A DNA stretch of 64,000 nucleotides from Letharia columbiana. Its lineage: Eukaryota > Ascomycota > Lecanoromycetes > Lecanorales > Parmeliaceae. Below are positions 45,672 to 56,676 of this stretch, piece by piece. The translations under genes were made by a program, and so were the position numbers. The stretch lies in the NCBI RefSeq assembly GCF_014066305.1, contig NW_023501062.1, positions 424,501 through 488,500 on the forward strand, written 5' to 3'. Numbering within the stretch: the first letter of the stretch is position 1; each line of letters begins with the position of its first letter. The notes beneath the pieces were generated by a model. It was not told the DNA's origin. It was given only the letters and a program-made list of their open reading frames with translations, and ran no database searches.

Positions 45672-46391
45672 AGAGCTCCGCCTGCATGGGAAGGTGCAGC
45701 AATCAGGCTCCGTACGATTCTAGACCGCAGTATCTGTTCTCCAAGCATACTGCGCGTCTTGCCGTGGGGAATGTCAGGCGATGCAGGATATTCTATCAGC
45801 GTCGACACCAACATTGGTCCAGTCTGTCGCAGCTATTACTGCAATTAGGCAATACTTGTGAGCATCGACCGGTGCTCCCTCATACACTAACCTACACCGC
45901 CGATAGAAGGGTATGGTGGACTTTCATGGCGAGGGTTTCTATAGAGTCTGGAGAGGAGACTGCTCGGTTGGCGGAAGTATTGACAGTAAGTAGTGGAAGG
46001 ATTTGATGGTCGACGGGCTTGTGAGAGAAGCACAAATATAGATTTGCAAGTAGAAGCTCAATATCTACCAGGACCTTTTTGCACGGATTTTGAACCGGAG
46101 GATGTATCCTCTACAATTCCAATATAGCTGTCGTATAAAGTACATACATGAGATCCCACGACCAATAGTGAACAAATCCACCCAATCGGGTATAGCCCAA
46201 GTACGTCATCCGAGACCGTACTGAGGACTCTCCTCGTGGATTCCAGAAGTGAGTTACTTGATAGAGCGAGGACACCAATAGATATTTCACTCGCGGCATG
46301 TCGCTTGTCTTTGGTGTCCTCGCTCTATCAAGTAACTCATTTCTGGAATGCAACAACAGCTTCAGCTCTGTCAACATCACCAGAGCTCACC
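45672..46391. other. Upstream region of MCR1 with an inverted repeat
   Basis: No gene. Dominated by the 39-bp-arm inverted repeat at 46240-46349, which ends 42 bp before the MCR1 start codon. Confidence 0.5.
46240..46349. repeat. Inverted repeat with 39-bp arms and 32-bp loop
   Basis: The left arm 46240-46278 and the reverse complement of 46311-46349 agree at 38 of 39 positions (the sequence runs ATTCCAGAA, TGAGTTACTTG, ATAGAGCGAGGACACCAA). It would fold into a long hairpin if transcribed. No flanking target-site duplication or terminal motif was recognised. Confidence 0.93.
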
Positions 46392-47703
46392 ATGTTAGCC
46401 ACGAAAGTCTTCAGATCAGCGCAGCCGCTGAGGAGTGTAAGTGTCTACCCCTAGCAGAGCTTCAATCCCCAACTGGACCACTCAATGGCTACTGGCCGAA
46501 CATTTTCCCTCTGCCTCTCACGTTGACCACCTGTACATTCACAGAACGTCCGCCGCTATGCTTCGCCTCCTGGCCCCGCCAGCACCGGCTCCTCAAACAA
46601 CGCCATCTACGCCCTCCTCGTCGGCGCCGGCGTACTAGGAGGAGGCTTCTACTACTATCGAATCACCGAACCAAAACCCGAAGCGCATGCTCCCGCCTCG
46701 GCAGACGAACGCAAGACCGTGCCCGAACCCGAAGCGCATGCTCCCTCCTCGGCAGACGAACGCAAGACCGTGCCCTCCTCTCCCGCTCCGTCAGCCTCGG
46801 CGCCTCAAAAAGCCTTCCGCGGCGGAGACCAAGGCTTTGTCGATTTGAAACTCGAGTCCGTGGAGGAGATCAATCACAACACGAAGAAATTCCGCTTCGC
46901 GCTTCCCAACAGCGATGACGTCTCGGGCCTCTCAATCGCGTCGGCACTGCTCACCAAGTACAAAGGGCCCGAGATGGAGAAGCCGGTCATCAGGCCGTAT
47001 ACGCCTACGAGCGACGAGGACGCCAAGGGGTATCTTGATTTCGTCATCAAGGTGTATCCGAACGGGCCGATGAGCGAGCATTTGCACGCCATGAAGCCCG
47101 ATCAGCGGTTGGATTTCAAGGGGCCGATCCCCAAGTACCCGTGGGAGGCGAACAAGCATGATCATATCGCGTTGATTGCCGGTGGAACGGGCATCACGCC
47201 GTAAGGCCCACCTACCCACCTTACCTCCCTGCCCTCTCCTCGCCCCACACCCCTGCAATGATAACGGCTAGAGTCGTCCCCCGCTGACAGTCCCGCTCGG
47301 GGGATCGAAAAACAGAATGTACCAACTCGCGCGCGCCATCTTCAAGAACCCGGCCGACCGGACCAAGGTCACCCTCGTCTTCGGCAACCTGACCGAGGCC
47401 GACATCCTGCTCAAGCCCGAGTTCGAGGACCTCGAGAACACCTACCCGAACCGCTTCCGCGCCTTCTACGTCCTCGACCGGCCGCCCGAGGGCTGGGCGC
47501 AGGGCAAGGGGCACATCACGGCCGAGCTGCTCAAGACGGTGCTGCCGGAGCCCCGGGAGGAGAACGTCAAGATCTTCGTGTGCGGGCCGCCGGGCCTGTA
47601 CAAGGCGGTGAGCGGGGCGAAGAAGAGCGTGGCGGAGCAGGGCGAGCTGACGGGCATGCTGAAGGAGTTGGGGTACCGGCAGGATCAGGTCTATAAATTC
47701 TAG
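46392..47703 (+). CDS. MCR1: Mitochondrial NADH-cytochrome b5 reductase
   Basis: FAD enzyme passing electrons from NADH to cytochrome b5 or ergosterol-pathway and antioxidant acceptors; outer membrane and intermembrane space forms. Exons 46392-46436, 46545-47200 and 47316-47703 total 1089 nt, giving 362 residues. A basic presequence ([22 protein letters not shown]) precedes one membrane segment ([19 protein letters not shown], about 30-50). FAD-binding [14 protein letters not shown] and NADH-binding GGTGITP and CGPPG are intact, and the C-terminus is QVYKF. The linker after the membrane segment carries a 48-nt near-perfect tandem duplication (about 46678-46773), giving [15 protein letters not shown] twice. 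That makes the protein longer than most Mcr1. The reductase exon 3 is very GC-rich. Confidence 0.95.
46678..46773 (+). repeat. 48-bp coding tandem duplication in MCR1
   Basis: Two 48-nt units encoding PEAHAP(A/S)[13 protein letters not shown] sequence, nearly identical at nucleotide level. It is in frame and lies in the disordered linker. Confidence 0.88.
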
Positions 47704-48926
47704 ACGGGGGGGTCGACGCGGTGTGTATGATAAGCCAGGCTTAGAGTCTAGACGGCGGGAGTGTCTGCCACGCGTTGCTTGTTTTGGAAGTAACACATCT
47801 TACTGTGGGCATGACTGATGGTTGTTTGATTTTACCTCCTCCCGCTATGAAAAAGGCTCGGACATCTCCCTCTTCCCCAAAGCATGCAAAACCAATGTAC
47901 CTCACCACGGCTCATTCACACATCCCATCCACCACACAAGCCAACAATGATGACCAACCCGGCCTTCGTCATCCGCCGCATCATCCCTCCCAATCCCCGT
48001 ACGATAAAAGACATCGACCAACATCAAAATCACTTCTCCAACCGACGCGCCCCGGGAACGGACCCAAGGATCCAAAAAAACCCTCGTCAACCGGGCACGA
48101 GAGCTCGATCTGATTTTCTTTTCCACGCCGAGTCTGTACGATATCTATATCTGATGCGTGCCAACTGTTACCGTCGTGGGTCGAGGAGAAGCGAAGAAAA
48201 GAAGTGGAACGCTCGACGAACGGAGTGAGTGAGTGAGTACTCGGTGCGATGTCGTGGGCAGGTATGTGGGTTCGATGTGTTGGGAAGACTGAGTTCGATT
48301 GGGATTTGGGTTGATGGAAGTGGATTGACAGTACCAGCAATGGTTGAAACATCTGAGCCCAGATTATACTTTGCATGTCGCTCCGTTGTCCCATTCTTAT
48401 GACATCACAACGTTGATGTCGTTACTCGTTGCTTGGGTACTCAGGCCGGTTTATTATATCCGGACTGCCGAAGATCATCCGGGAGATTTTGTGCTGCTAT
48501 ATCATCCCATTCGTTGTTTTTGGAAAGATATTTTTAGTGAAGGACTTGGAGTACTTCAAACAGGCTGCGACTTCATAGTAGCAACATTCTTTGAAGCTCG
48601 TGTTTTTGTGGTGCTATCGTGAATTGAATCTTTTCGTGGTTCGTTAAATGTCCGGATATTAAATGCCGAAAGTCTGCCGCTAGCGTGAAGTAAGGACAAT
48701 GACGGATAAGCACTGGTTGGATGATGCATTTGTTGAGGTGAGCATTTTCAAAATGTCCATCTCATGCCAATCTTCGCCTTTGGGCAATCCCCTCTGATTT
48801 TGTTTGACGGCGCTTCTCTTGCTTTGGCGCTTCCCACTCTGCTCTCGTACTCTGGCCCCTTACTCCGGTCCCCTTGTATCACAGCCAAAAATCTTTCTCA
48901 GGGCTGTTCGAGGCATCCGCGACAGC
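47704..48926. other. Intergenic region, no gene seen
   Basis: Between MCR1 and the MFS transporter, both on plus. Open frames at 48344-48622 and elsewhere lack protein features. The transporter's frame is open upstream of its first good ATG (to 48804) without a better start. Confidence 0.5.
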
Positions 48927-50851
48927 ATGCAGTCATTTTTCCAATACCGCCGCTTTCAACAGCATGTGACAAGGCAGTACGAGCGAGACAAGTCCAAAGC
49001 AGAAGCATTGGCGAATTCTGACACATCAGAGTCCACTTCGCCTTCCTCTTCCAATGCAGTCAACACGCCCCGATTCACTGATGCGCCCGACCATGTCGAC
49101 ACACGAGATCCAGAGAAAGGCGAGCAATCCAACCCTCAACCACTCGACTCTCGGGACCACGTCGAGACGCATGACTCGGAGAACGAGGAGCAAAAGGGCC
49201 AAGGCTTTGCACCCACACAGCCTGCGCCCAGTAGCAGACGCGCATCACATGGTGGAGAAGCACCAGAGGATATGAGCAGGGCATCGACGGTACCGACGAG
49301 AAAAAGCATGGGAACGGCGTTGGGCACAACGCTGACTGGGATCGACATACGAGATCGGAGCACAAAAGAAGGTGGGAACGGTAGGGTGTTCGTTGTTGGC
49401 TATGAAGGCGAGAAAGACATGATGAATCCGCATAATTGGAGCTTTCCCACCAGACTTGCTGCGACGTAAGTACACTGCAGACGCTTCTGTCCGAATTGAA
49501 GCTGACAACGTCTAGACTCAACATCGCCTTTATTGGATGGATCGTCGGTTTCGCGTCCAGCGTCGACTCCGCTGCTCTCATGCAAGCAACAGCCGACTTC
49601 GGAGTCAGCGAGGTCACCGAATCTCTCGCAACAGGCATCTTCTTGATCGGCTTCGGTGTCGGGGCCTTGTTCGCAGGACCAGTCTCGGAAACTATCGGCC
49701 GGAACCCAGTCTATATTGCCACACTCTCGCTGTACATGATCTTCATCATGGCATCGGCACTTGCTCCAAACATTGGCGCACAACTCGCTTTCCGCTTCAT
49801 AGCTGGATGCTTCGCCGCTACTCCGTTGGTTTGCGCTGGCGGTTCAATATCAGATCTCTGGGATCCCATGGAGCGGGTCTATGCTTTCCCCGTGTTCGCA
49901 AACGCTGCCTTCATGGGTCCAATCTTCGGTCCGATCATTGGCGGCTTCGTCGGAGAATCATCGCTTGTCTCATGGCGGTGGTGCGATTGGATCACTCTGA
50001 TCATTTCTGGACTCGTCCTCTCCCTCGTTATTTTCCTTCAGCCCGAGACATACGCTCCAATTCTGTTGAAGTGGAAAGCAACACATCTGCGGCAACTGAC
50101 TGGCGATGATCGGTACAAAGCTGAGATCGAGATCCGAGACGTTTCTTTCCTTCGACGACTCGGCACTGCCCTTTACCGTCCGTTCGTTCTCACATTCAGC
50201 GAGCCTATCATCATCCTCATTGCTCTGTACCTGACAGTCATCTATATCATCCTCTTCACCTTTCTCAATGGTTACACCTTCGTCTTCACCGAGACGTATG
50301 GTTTCTCGGAGGGAATAACTGGCCTTGTCTTCATAGGTATCGGGATTGGACTTTGCCTTGCCTCACTCCTTGTACCCATCATATACAAATGGGCCAAAAA
50401 TGATCTTGCCAAGATCAAAGAGCAAGGCGGGACCCAACTTCCACCGGAGTTCAGGCTATGGTTTGCCATGTTTGGAGCCCCAGCTATACCGATCAGCATG
50501 TTCTGGATGGGATGGACAGATTATTCGTGGATCTCCTATTGGTCCCCTCTTGGAGCCAGCGTCTTGTTCGGATATGGCATCTTGTGCGTCTTCATCAGCA
50601 GCTATCAATACATCATTGATAGCTACGAGTCATACTCCGCGAGTGCGCTTGCCAGTGTAACATTCATTCGATACGTGGCTGCAGGTGGAATGGTTGAAGT
50701 GGCCATTCCCTTCTACAAGCATCTGGGAGTGCATTGGACGTTGACCATCTTGGGTGCTTTGAGCGCTTTGCTGGTGCCTGTCCCGTACCTCTTCTACCAC
50801 TTCGGCACCACGATTCGAGGGAGAAGCAAATACGCCCTGGTCAAGGGATGA
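48927..50851 (+). CDS. Major facilitator superfamily transporter, DHA1-type
   Basis: Plasma-membrane proton antiporter of the 12-TM drug:H+ / polyamine class. Exons 48927-49465 and 49516-50851 total 1875 nt, giving 624 residues. A long hydrophilic N-terminus (about 190 residues, Ser/Glu/Asp-rich) ends in the family motif DMMNPHNWSFPTRLAATLNIA. Twelve hydrophobic segments follow. The TM2-3 loop carries FAGPVSETIGRNPVYI, and later come RFIAGCFAATPLVCAGGSISDLW, ANAAFMGPIFGPIIGGFVGE and the C-terminal-half SYQYIIDSYESYSASALASVTFIRY. These signatures match fungal multidrug and polyamine DHA1 carriers; substrate cannot be told from sequence. The neighbours are unrelated, so there is no sign of a metabolite cluster. 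Confidence 0.9.
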
Positions 50852-51042
50852 GGATCCGAAAACTATTTTCACATTAGCAATGTGGTATCTTGGATTGGTG
50901 TATGTACATACAGTATCTTAATGTAGCATCAGTACATAGTTTCAGGCCGGTGGTGCATTGCGGCTTTCTTGTATATAGGGAATCGTTTCAACAGAGCCCA
51001 AAGAGCTCATGCAATAGGCAATCTGTCCACTCTTTGAGCCGC

Positions 51043-51882
51043 CTACTTCCTTGCAAGGGGTCTCTCGACAGTCGTGCCCCTGATCTCTAGCTTCGGCGCC
51101 GAGTGATTTTCCTTTGCACCTTTCTTGACAGCTTTGTCCACCCTCTCAGGCTCTCCTGTGGTCCTTTTGCTTCTCTGAAAGGTAGTGTTCGTTAATTCGA
51201 TGTTTGTGTTCGTCCGTTTTGTTTGTCGGTCGTCTTCTCTCTCACTAGCCCTGGCATGAAATGGCTTATCTTCCTCCCTTGGTTCCAGCATCTTTCTCTC
51301 CAAACTAATGGTCAGCTTTTGCCTCCTCTCAACGCCCGCCTTCCCATCTTCATCTTCCCATCTGATCTCCCATCCGTCATCTCCCTCCACAGCCACGGCT
51401 CCCTCTCCTCCTGCTAACGTGAGCCCTCCAGCACCTCCCTCTTCGCCGGCATCCCAGCCCCAGGATCCAACAATATGCGCTCTGCTCTGAGTTCGATTCC
51501 CATATTTGACCTCCCGAGTATTCTTGTCGACGTACATCCAATTCAACATGGGTGGATCTTTGCTGATGGTAGATACTAACCCCAACGGTAGAGGTCGGGG
51601 TCTCTCGGGATCAGGGTATTCGATGTAGAAACCTTCAAATGGATGGCTAGTACTAGACGAATGTCGTGGTACGATGTAGAGCTTTTCTCCTCTGAGGACG
51701 ATGTGTCCGCCATCGATCTCCTTCGCCTTTTGACTATTGGCGCCGCAGAAACACTCAAGTTGGAACTTCCTCATACGTTCCTCCTCGGTCTCGGGATCAT
51801 TCTCTTTCCTCCCTTCAGAGATCCCCTCGGCCACACCAATGGTGGTGGGGATCGCAGCGATGGCCAGGAGGCCGAGGACCAT
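51043..51882 (-). CDS. Conserved fungal membrane-anchored protein, function unknown
   Basis: Intronless, 279 residues. Starts with a hydrophobic anchor or signal (MVLGLLAIAAIPTTIGVAEGIS), then a charged stretch (ENDPETEEERMRKFQLECF). A compact conserved region follows (about 60-140: HIVLRGEKLYIVP, HPFEGFYIEYPD, GLVSTISKDPPMLNWMYVDKNT, VKYGNRTQSRAHIVGSWGW). The C-terminal third is basic and disordered. The same arrangement occurs widely in Pezizomycotina as an uncharacterised protein, so the gene is almost certainly real. No catalytic motif is visible. It is convergent with the MFS transporter. Confidence 0.82.
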   Translation of the reverse strand: MVLGLLAIAAIPTTIGVAEGISEGRKENDPETEEERMRKFQLECFCGANSQKAKEIDGGHIVLRGEKLYIVPRHSSSTSHPFEGFYIEYPDPERPRPLPLGLVSTISKDPPMLNWMYVDKNTREVKYGNRTQSRAHIVGSWGWDAGEEGGAGGLTLAGGEGAVAVEGDDGWEIRWEDEDGKAGVERRQKLTISLERKMLEPREEDKPFHARASEREDDRQTKRTNTNIELTNTTFQRSKRTTGEPERVDKAVKKGAKENHSAPKLEIRGTTVERPLARK

Positions 51883-52255
51883 GTTCGCGCGTCAGGAGTC
51901 AGAGGAAGGGTATGGAGCCGTTGAAGGCAGGCCTTGCAGAAGGAGAGGACAAGTTGGGGGCGGGCAGCAAGCGGACTGTCGTCACTTAGAGTGAACCCAG
52001 CACGACCTTCCATGCAGGGGAAGTCTGCACGTTCCAGGGATATGTGTCCCAAATGTTGGCAAAGTCAAAGATACTGTGAATGGGCGCCATGTGGTGAATA
52101 TCGTCCCAGGAAAACACCCCTTGCACGCGAACCTGTGGGGGATCGGCAGACTTCTCGAACCCCCAAAATAGAGTAGGTACTGTCCCTCATCCATACAAAT
52201 AGCAAAGATCTAGCTCCCATCACCATCACTCCGCCGCTCAAGTACTGTAGCCAGC
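51883..52255. other. Divergent promoter region
   Basis: A 373-bp spacer between the conserved membrane-anchored protein and the methyltransferase. No gene seen. Confidence 0.5.
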
Positions 52256-53468
52256 ATGGCGGCTGCAAACCACGGCTTGCATTCAAATGTTCCAGCAGAC
52301 AATGTTCCAGCAGACGATGAAGATGCGGGCCCACTACATGGTAAGTAAAGCTCTCCCCGCAAATCAATACGATTGTCTATGGACTGACACTGAACCAAGT
52401 CCCTCTTCTTCAGTCCTGGATCTCCCTCAGCTCTACAGCAAACCTTCACCTCAATCCCTCCTTTCTGCTATCGCCCTGCTCGCCGTTGCCCCTTCGTCCT
52501 GGCAAGGAAAATCCGGCGAGGCTAGACCAGCTTCAATTAGCCAAGACGGCGTACCGTCCTACCTGACGCGCATCGTATCAAGCCCCTTGGCTTGGATACC
52601 TTCAGATACCGACAGAGAGCTAGTATGGGAAGCAGCCAGCAAGCGACTCGCGGAACGATCAGGCCGCACAGCCATGCCATCAATCTCTCGTACCTTCCGG
52701 ATCCCAATCGACGGGCAAGACTCATCGGACACTCTCGACATCAGACTCCACGAACCTTCTCTGACAGACGACAATCTCGGCCATAAGACATGGGTGGCTT
52801 CCTACCTACTCGCCAAACGCCTCCCCACCCTTCTCCCGCGCCTCTTCCCCGGCATCAAACCTTCTGCCGAGATCGACCCCCTCGACCCCCCTCCACCGAC
52901 CAAGTCCCCCAGCAACCCTCACCGTCACCCCATCCCACCTCCAACCCCACGCCCCCGCATCCTCGAGCTCGGCGCCGGCACCGGCCTCGTCGGCCTAGCG
53001 GCCTCGGCCCTCTTCTCCGCCCACACGCTCCTCACCGACCTCCCCTCCATCCTCCCAAACCTCCAGCGCAACGTCACCGCGAACGCATCCCTCACCGCCT
53101 CCAGCGCCGTCACGGCCGGTCCTCTCGACTGGTCGGACCCGGACTCGTACATCCGCGGAGGCGCACGCTTCGACCTCATACTCGCGGCCGACTCGCTGTA
53201 TGCGCCTGAGCATCCGTCGTGGATCGTCCAGGTCATGGGGACGCTGCTCCGGTGGGACGAGGAGAGGAGGGCGAGGGTCGTTGTCGAGTTGCCGTTCCGC
53301 AGGGAGAGGCCACCGGAGCATGAGGATTTGAGAGTGCGGATGCGGGAGAAGGGGTTCGTGTTGGTGGAGGAGGGAGAGGAGGTGGGATACGACGACTGGG
53401 AGGAGCTCAGTCCTTCGGGTGGGCAGTTGGAGGTGAAGTGTTGGTGGAGCGTATGGCGCTGGAGGTGA
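52256..53468 (+). CDS. EFM2: Family 16 protein-lysine methyltransferase (EFM2-like)
   Basis: SAM-dependent methyltransferase of the Methyltransf_16 class; yeast Efm2 methylates elongation factors EF2 and EF3. Exons 52256-52340 and 52414-53468 sum to 1140 nt, giving 379 residues. The N-terminal fungal module reads VLDLPQLYSKPSPQSLL, YLTRIVSSPLAWIPSD and LAERSGRTAMPSISRTF. It is followed by the Rossmann fold with HKTWVASYLLAKRL, motif I RILELGAGTGLVGLAAS, acidic post-I LLTDLPSILPNLQRNV and FDLILAADSLY. A long Pro-rich insert (about 195-220) separates the first helix from motif I. The short exon 1 begins MAAANHGLHSNVPAD and carries a small repeat (NVPAD twice). The exact substrate is inferred from family. 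Confidence 0.88.
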
Positions 53469-53571
53469 TGGCTTCTATCGCCTACGGATGGGACAGGAAC
53501 CGCGATAGGAGGTCAAGACACCTGCGCGTGGACGGTAGGGACGCACATGTGTGATCAGAGCGGAGGGGTAT

Positions 53572-54837
53572 CTATACCAAGAAGGTCCAGAAACTAGGCC
53601 AGACGAACTCATCCTCAAAGATCCTCCTCACCTGCTCCAACACAAACTTCTCCACCTTGCCCACATTCTTAAGCACCTGCTTCCCACCCTCCTGCCTCCC
53701 AATCTCGCTCTCGACCCGAATCTCCCTCAACAGTCCCCCCGGTCCCTCCTTCCCCCCCTCCCCATCCCCATCCCCACCCCCCCTCTCATCCCCAACCGTA
53801 GCCTTCGCGTCCTCGCGCCCCAGGAAGCAAAAATGCACCTTGCGCCTCTCCGCGTCCCCGGCGGCGCCCGGATGCCGCAGGTACGCCAGCACGGCGACCC
53901 CGTCGAAGCTGAGCCCCGTGATCCGCAGCTGGAGCGGGATCCCGACGAAGGACGGCATCGGGTAGTCGAGCAGGATCTCCGCCGTCAGCGACAGCGCCAC
54001 CGTCCCGCTGTAGGATATGTGCAGCGTCGTTTGCAGGTCTTGCGACCGGTCCTCCTCCGTCGTCGTCGTTGGATCCCCGCCCCCGCCGTGCGGCTCCGCG
54101 GGCCCGGCGGTATAGCTCCCCTGGCTCGGGCTCCGCTGGTTACGACGACGACGTCGCGTGTTCGAGTCCCCCCTCGTCATCGCAGGTCCGAACGCCGCAT
54201 CGTGCCCCCGCTCCCGCCGCAGCGGCGAAGGCGGACGCTGCTGCTGCTGCTGCTCGCCCCACGGCAACAGCGGCGTCTGCGTCCCCGACAGCGCGGCGCC
54301 GAGGGGCAGGTGGAAGTAGCCGAAGTTGGACGTCCCGCCCGGGATGGGGAGGCCGGGCGTGCTGGAGCGCGAGAGGAAGGGCGTGCTGATCTGGTCCGCC
54401 GGCGGCGGGGGGAACGGGAAACCGGCGCGAAGGGTCGGGTTCGGGAGGCGGGGGTCTATCGCTGGAGGTGGCACGGTCGTCGGGGCTCGGTAGGGTGCGT
54501 TGATTGGGGGCTTCGGTGCGGTGGAGGCTGCGGCTGCGACGACGGCTCCGCTGACCGCTTCCTCCCCTTCTGAAGATTCTTCTTCCTCTTCCTCTCCGTC
54601 GTCGTCGTCGTCGTCGTCATCATCCTCGTAGAATTCGGGGAACGGGTCCGATATGTCCTTCAGCTCCACCTCGGGGCCTTCCTCCCCGAAATCGAACGAG
54701 TGCACTTGCACGGAGCGGATGAAGCGCGGGAGGGTCACTTGCTGGAACTTGTCGTGGATGAAGTCGCGGATGGAGTCGGCGAGGGCGAGGCCGGCGGGTC
54801 CGGTTGTCAGGCTGGGCCAGTCGATCGTGATGGACAT
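53572..54837 (-). CDS. MDM12: ERMES complex subunit Mdm12
   Basis: Lipid-binding bridge between Mmm1 (ER) and Mdm34 (mitochondrial outer membrane). Intronless, 421 residues. The N-terminal signature MSITIDWPSLTTGPAGLALADSI and SVQVHSFDFGEEGPEVELKDISDPFPEFYED open the SMP lipid-transfer domain. It resumes after a long insertion with TTLHISYSGTVALSLTAEILLDYP, FVGIPLQLRITGLSFDGVAVLAYL, KVHFCFLG and VLEQVRRIFEDEFVWPSFWTFLV. The insertion (about residues 70-245) is disordered, with a run of nine Asp encoded by a trinucleotide repeat, then Glu, Pro and Gln tracts. Such inserts are typical of filamentous-fungal Mdm12. The gene is very GC-rich, producing a long antisense open frame. It is convergent with EFM2, 103 bp apart. 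Confidence 0.96.
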   Translation of the reverse strand: MSITIDWPSLTTGPAGLALADSIRDFIHDKFQQVTLPRFIRSVQVHSFDFGEEGPEVELKDISDPFPEFYEDDDDDDDDDGEEEEEESSEGEEAVSGAVVAAAASTAPKPPINAPYRAPTTVPPPAIDPRLPNPTLRAGFPFPPPPADQISTPFLSRSSTPGLPIPGGTSNFGYFHLPLGAALSGTQTPLLPWGEQQQQQRPPSPLRRERGHDAAFGPAMTRGDSNTRRRRRNQRSPSQGSYTAGPAEPHGGGGDPTTTTEEDRSQDLQTTLHISYSGTVALSLTAEILLDYPMPSFVGIPLQLRITGLSFDGVAVLAYLRHPGAAGDAERRKVHFCFLGREDAKATVGDERGGGDGDGEGGKEGPGGLLREIRVESEIGRQEGGKQVLKNVGKVEKFVLEQVRRIFEDEFVWPSFWTFLV

Positions 54838-55140
54838 TACATGGTTTGTGTTTTAGGGGGGAGAAGGGTTTAGAGAGAGAAAGAGAGAGCAGGGTTGGTT
54901 GGGTAAGTAGCAGCAGGGGTGTGCTTATCTCCGGGGGGGTATTTCCGGCGACAGTTCTTAACTCTTCTATTCGTCTCTTCCTAGCTATTATCCGTTAGCA
55001 GATTGTTGCGGTCTCTTTGGGCAAGCAAGTCCACCGTCTATTTACTACTACCGTCATCCCTATGGGTTCAAATCTCCCCTTCATTCCAAATACTGTACAT
55101 TTATCGTAGAAAGAACAAATCTCATCCATTGATCCGCTCT

Positions 55141-55274
55141 AGATACACAGATACATACATAGATACATAGATACATAGATACATACGTACATACATACAT
55201 ACATACTTACATACATACATACATCGAGCAATCAATCTATCTATGTATCCATCCATCCATCCATCCATCCATCT
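55141..55274. repeat. Compound CATA/GATA/CATC microsatellite
   Basis: Tetranucleotide repeats run almost unbroken from 55141, first GATACATA-type, then CATA, finally CATC up to 55274. Confidence 0.92.
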
Positions 55275-55571
55275 AATCTCCTCTTTTTTCTCCACCTCAT
55301 TAGCTCAACTCATCACAATTATATCCCCCTTCGGAGACAAGACCCTCCGGGCCGGGCTTACACCATACGACTTCTCGCTCTCACGGCCACGCTCGGTCCT
55401 GTATGCAGGGGGGAGGGGGACCTCGTTGTCGGACGCTGCGCGCACGTAACCTATGGACGATGCGGCAAAGGCTACGGCTACCGGGTTTGCAGTCGGCAAG
55501 GTCCCTTTGGGGAAAAGCGAGTCCCTGCATGATGAGAAGGTGACGTGGTGGATTTGGAATTTTCCTCCCTC

Positions 55572-55612
55572 GTCTTCTTCTTCTTCTTCTTCTTCTTCTT
55601 CTTCTTCTTCTT
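55572..55612. repeat. TTC trinucleotide microsatellite
   Basis: About 13 consecutive TTC units, directly visible, in a longer pyrimidine-rich tract. Confidence 0.92.
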
Positions 55613-56424
55613 TACTTTCTTTCTTTTCCATTTTTCTTTTCCATTTCCTGCTCCAAGGTTTTTGCTCCCTCAAGTCTCACCCGGGGTTCCAAGCATCTTC
55701 ACCGTGCTCGAGCGAAGCAAATGGCATGTTCCATTGCGCCGGAAACGTGTTGTTGGGTTCCGGCAGCAATGTCTGCATCAAGAAAGGGTCCCACATTACC
55801 TGCCGCGAGCCGAGCCAGCCTGGGAGATCGATCTCATGACCTTCTTTTTGTTTTAGATTGCCGACATGCATGCATTGCTGGATTTGGCAATCCCATTTCG
55901 TAATGCCTGCTTGTTTGCATAGGGCGCCTGCATCATGCTCATCATCGACGTCTGAGGTCTGAGATGGCGCCTGGCTGACTTGGCCAAAATCACAGTGGTG
56001 GAAGTTTCAAACTCGGAATGCGCGTTGCACTGCTAGATTGTGGATACAATGAGTGAATGAATGGATGAATAAAATGATCGCGGTCCAATTTTGACAGCTT
56101 TCCCGTCTAACGAAAGGAAACTGAGAATGCAAAGACCCGTCTGATTTTCGCCTGTGACCCTGCGCGCACACGAGACCAACCAAGGGGTATATTCGATGTG
56201 ATGGATGAATGAATTTCAAGCGCTGGCCGCCCAGAGGATGTTCTTTCACCCCGTTATGTTTGCTCCATCGAGAATGCTTCGCGCCACACATGCCGCCTAT
56301 ATGCTTCTGCTCAACCAACGCTCAACGGATTGCAATCGCGCCCTGCCGTGATGACAAGTTTGGATGAGGACCCATGACTAAGAGAACAAGAGATTAGCCA
56401 CTGCCTGCCGGTGGCGTGAAACGT

Positions 56425-56676
56425 TCAAGAGCTCTCGCAGCCGAGTCCTATGTGTCTGTTAGCACGCCGTCGCTTTGACTGCATGTCTGGAAACCAACAT
56501 TTACCGCAGCGAGCGCATTTCTCTTTATGAGAGACCGTCTTTTCGGTCGTCCCCGAGCAACTTCCACCCCTATGCCCAGCGCAAGGCGCGACGTCCGTCT
56601 TGGAGTGTCCGCATGAGTACTTGTGGATCAGGAGGCGACACATGTTGACGGGTCCGGAGGTTGAAGAGGTACGCAT
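56425..56676 (-). CDS. Small Cys-rich conserved fungal protein
   Basis: Exons 56505-56676 and 56425-56447 join to 195 nt, giving 64 residues (53 if the Met at 56643 is used). The motif MCRLLIHKYSCGHSKTDVAPC and later CARCG resemble a widespread small fungal family with spaced Cys/His (CGH, CxxC) that could bind zinc. The intron, 56448-56504, has a GTAAATG donor; splicing gives the end CARCGLGCESS, adding one more Cys pair. Without splicing the frame runs on to a similar end by coincidence of frame. No function is known to me. Confidence 0.6.
   Translation of the reverse strand: MRTSSTSGPVNMCRLLIHKYSCGHSKTDVAPCAGHRGGSCSGTTEKTVSHKEKCARCGKCWFPDMQSKRRRANRHIGLGCESS

Larger units (their letters stand above)
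54838..56424. other. Intergenic region with microsatellites
   Basis: Upstream of MDM12. Holds the CATA/GATA/CATC tract and the TTC tract listed separately; otherwise no gene supported. Confidence 0.5.

Noticed and set aside
53551..54573. 340-codon open frame on the plus strand
   Set aside because: Antisense shadow of the GC-rich MDM12 gene; Pro/Arg-rich with no domain.
55030..55090. Possible tRNA (GGTTCAAATC-like B box)
   Set aside because: No A box at proper distance upstream and no cloverleaf pairing.
55305..55673. Minus-strand frame with a poly-Glu run
   Set aside because: The Glu run is the TTC microsatellite read in reverse; no other feature supports a gene.
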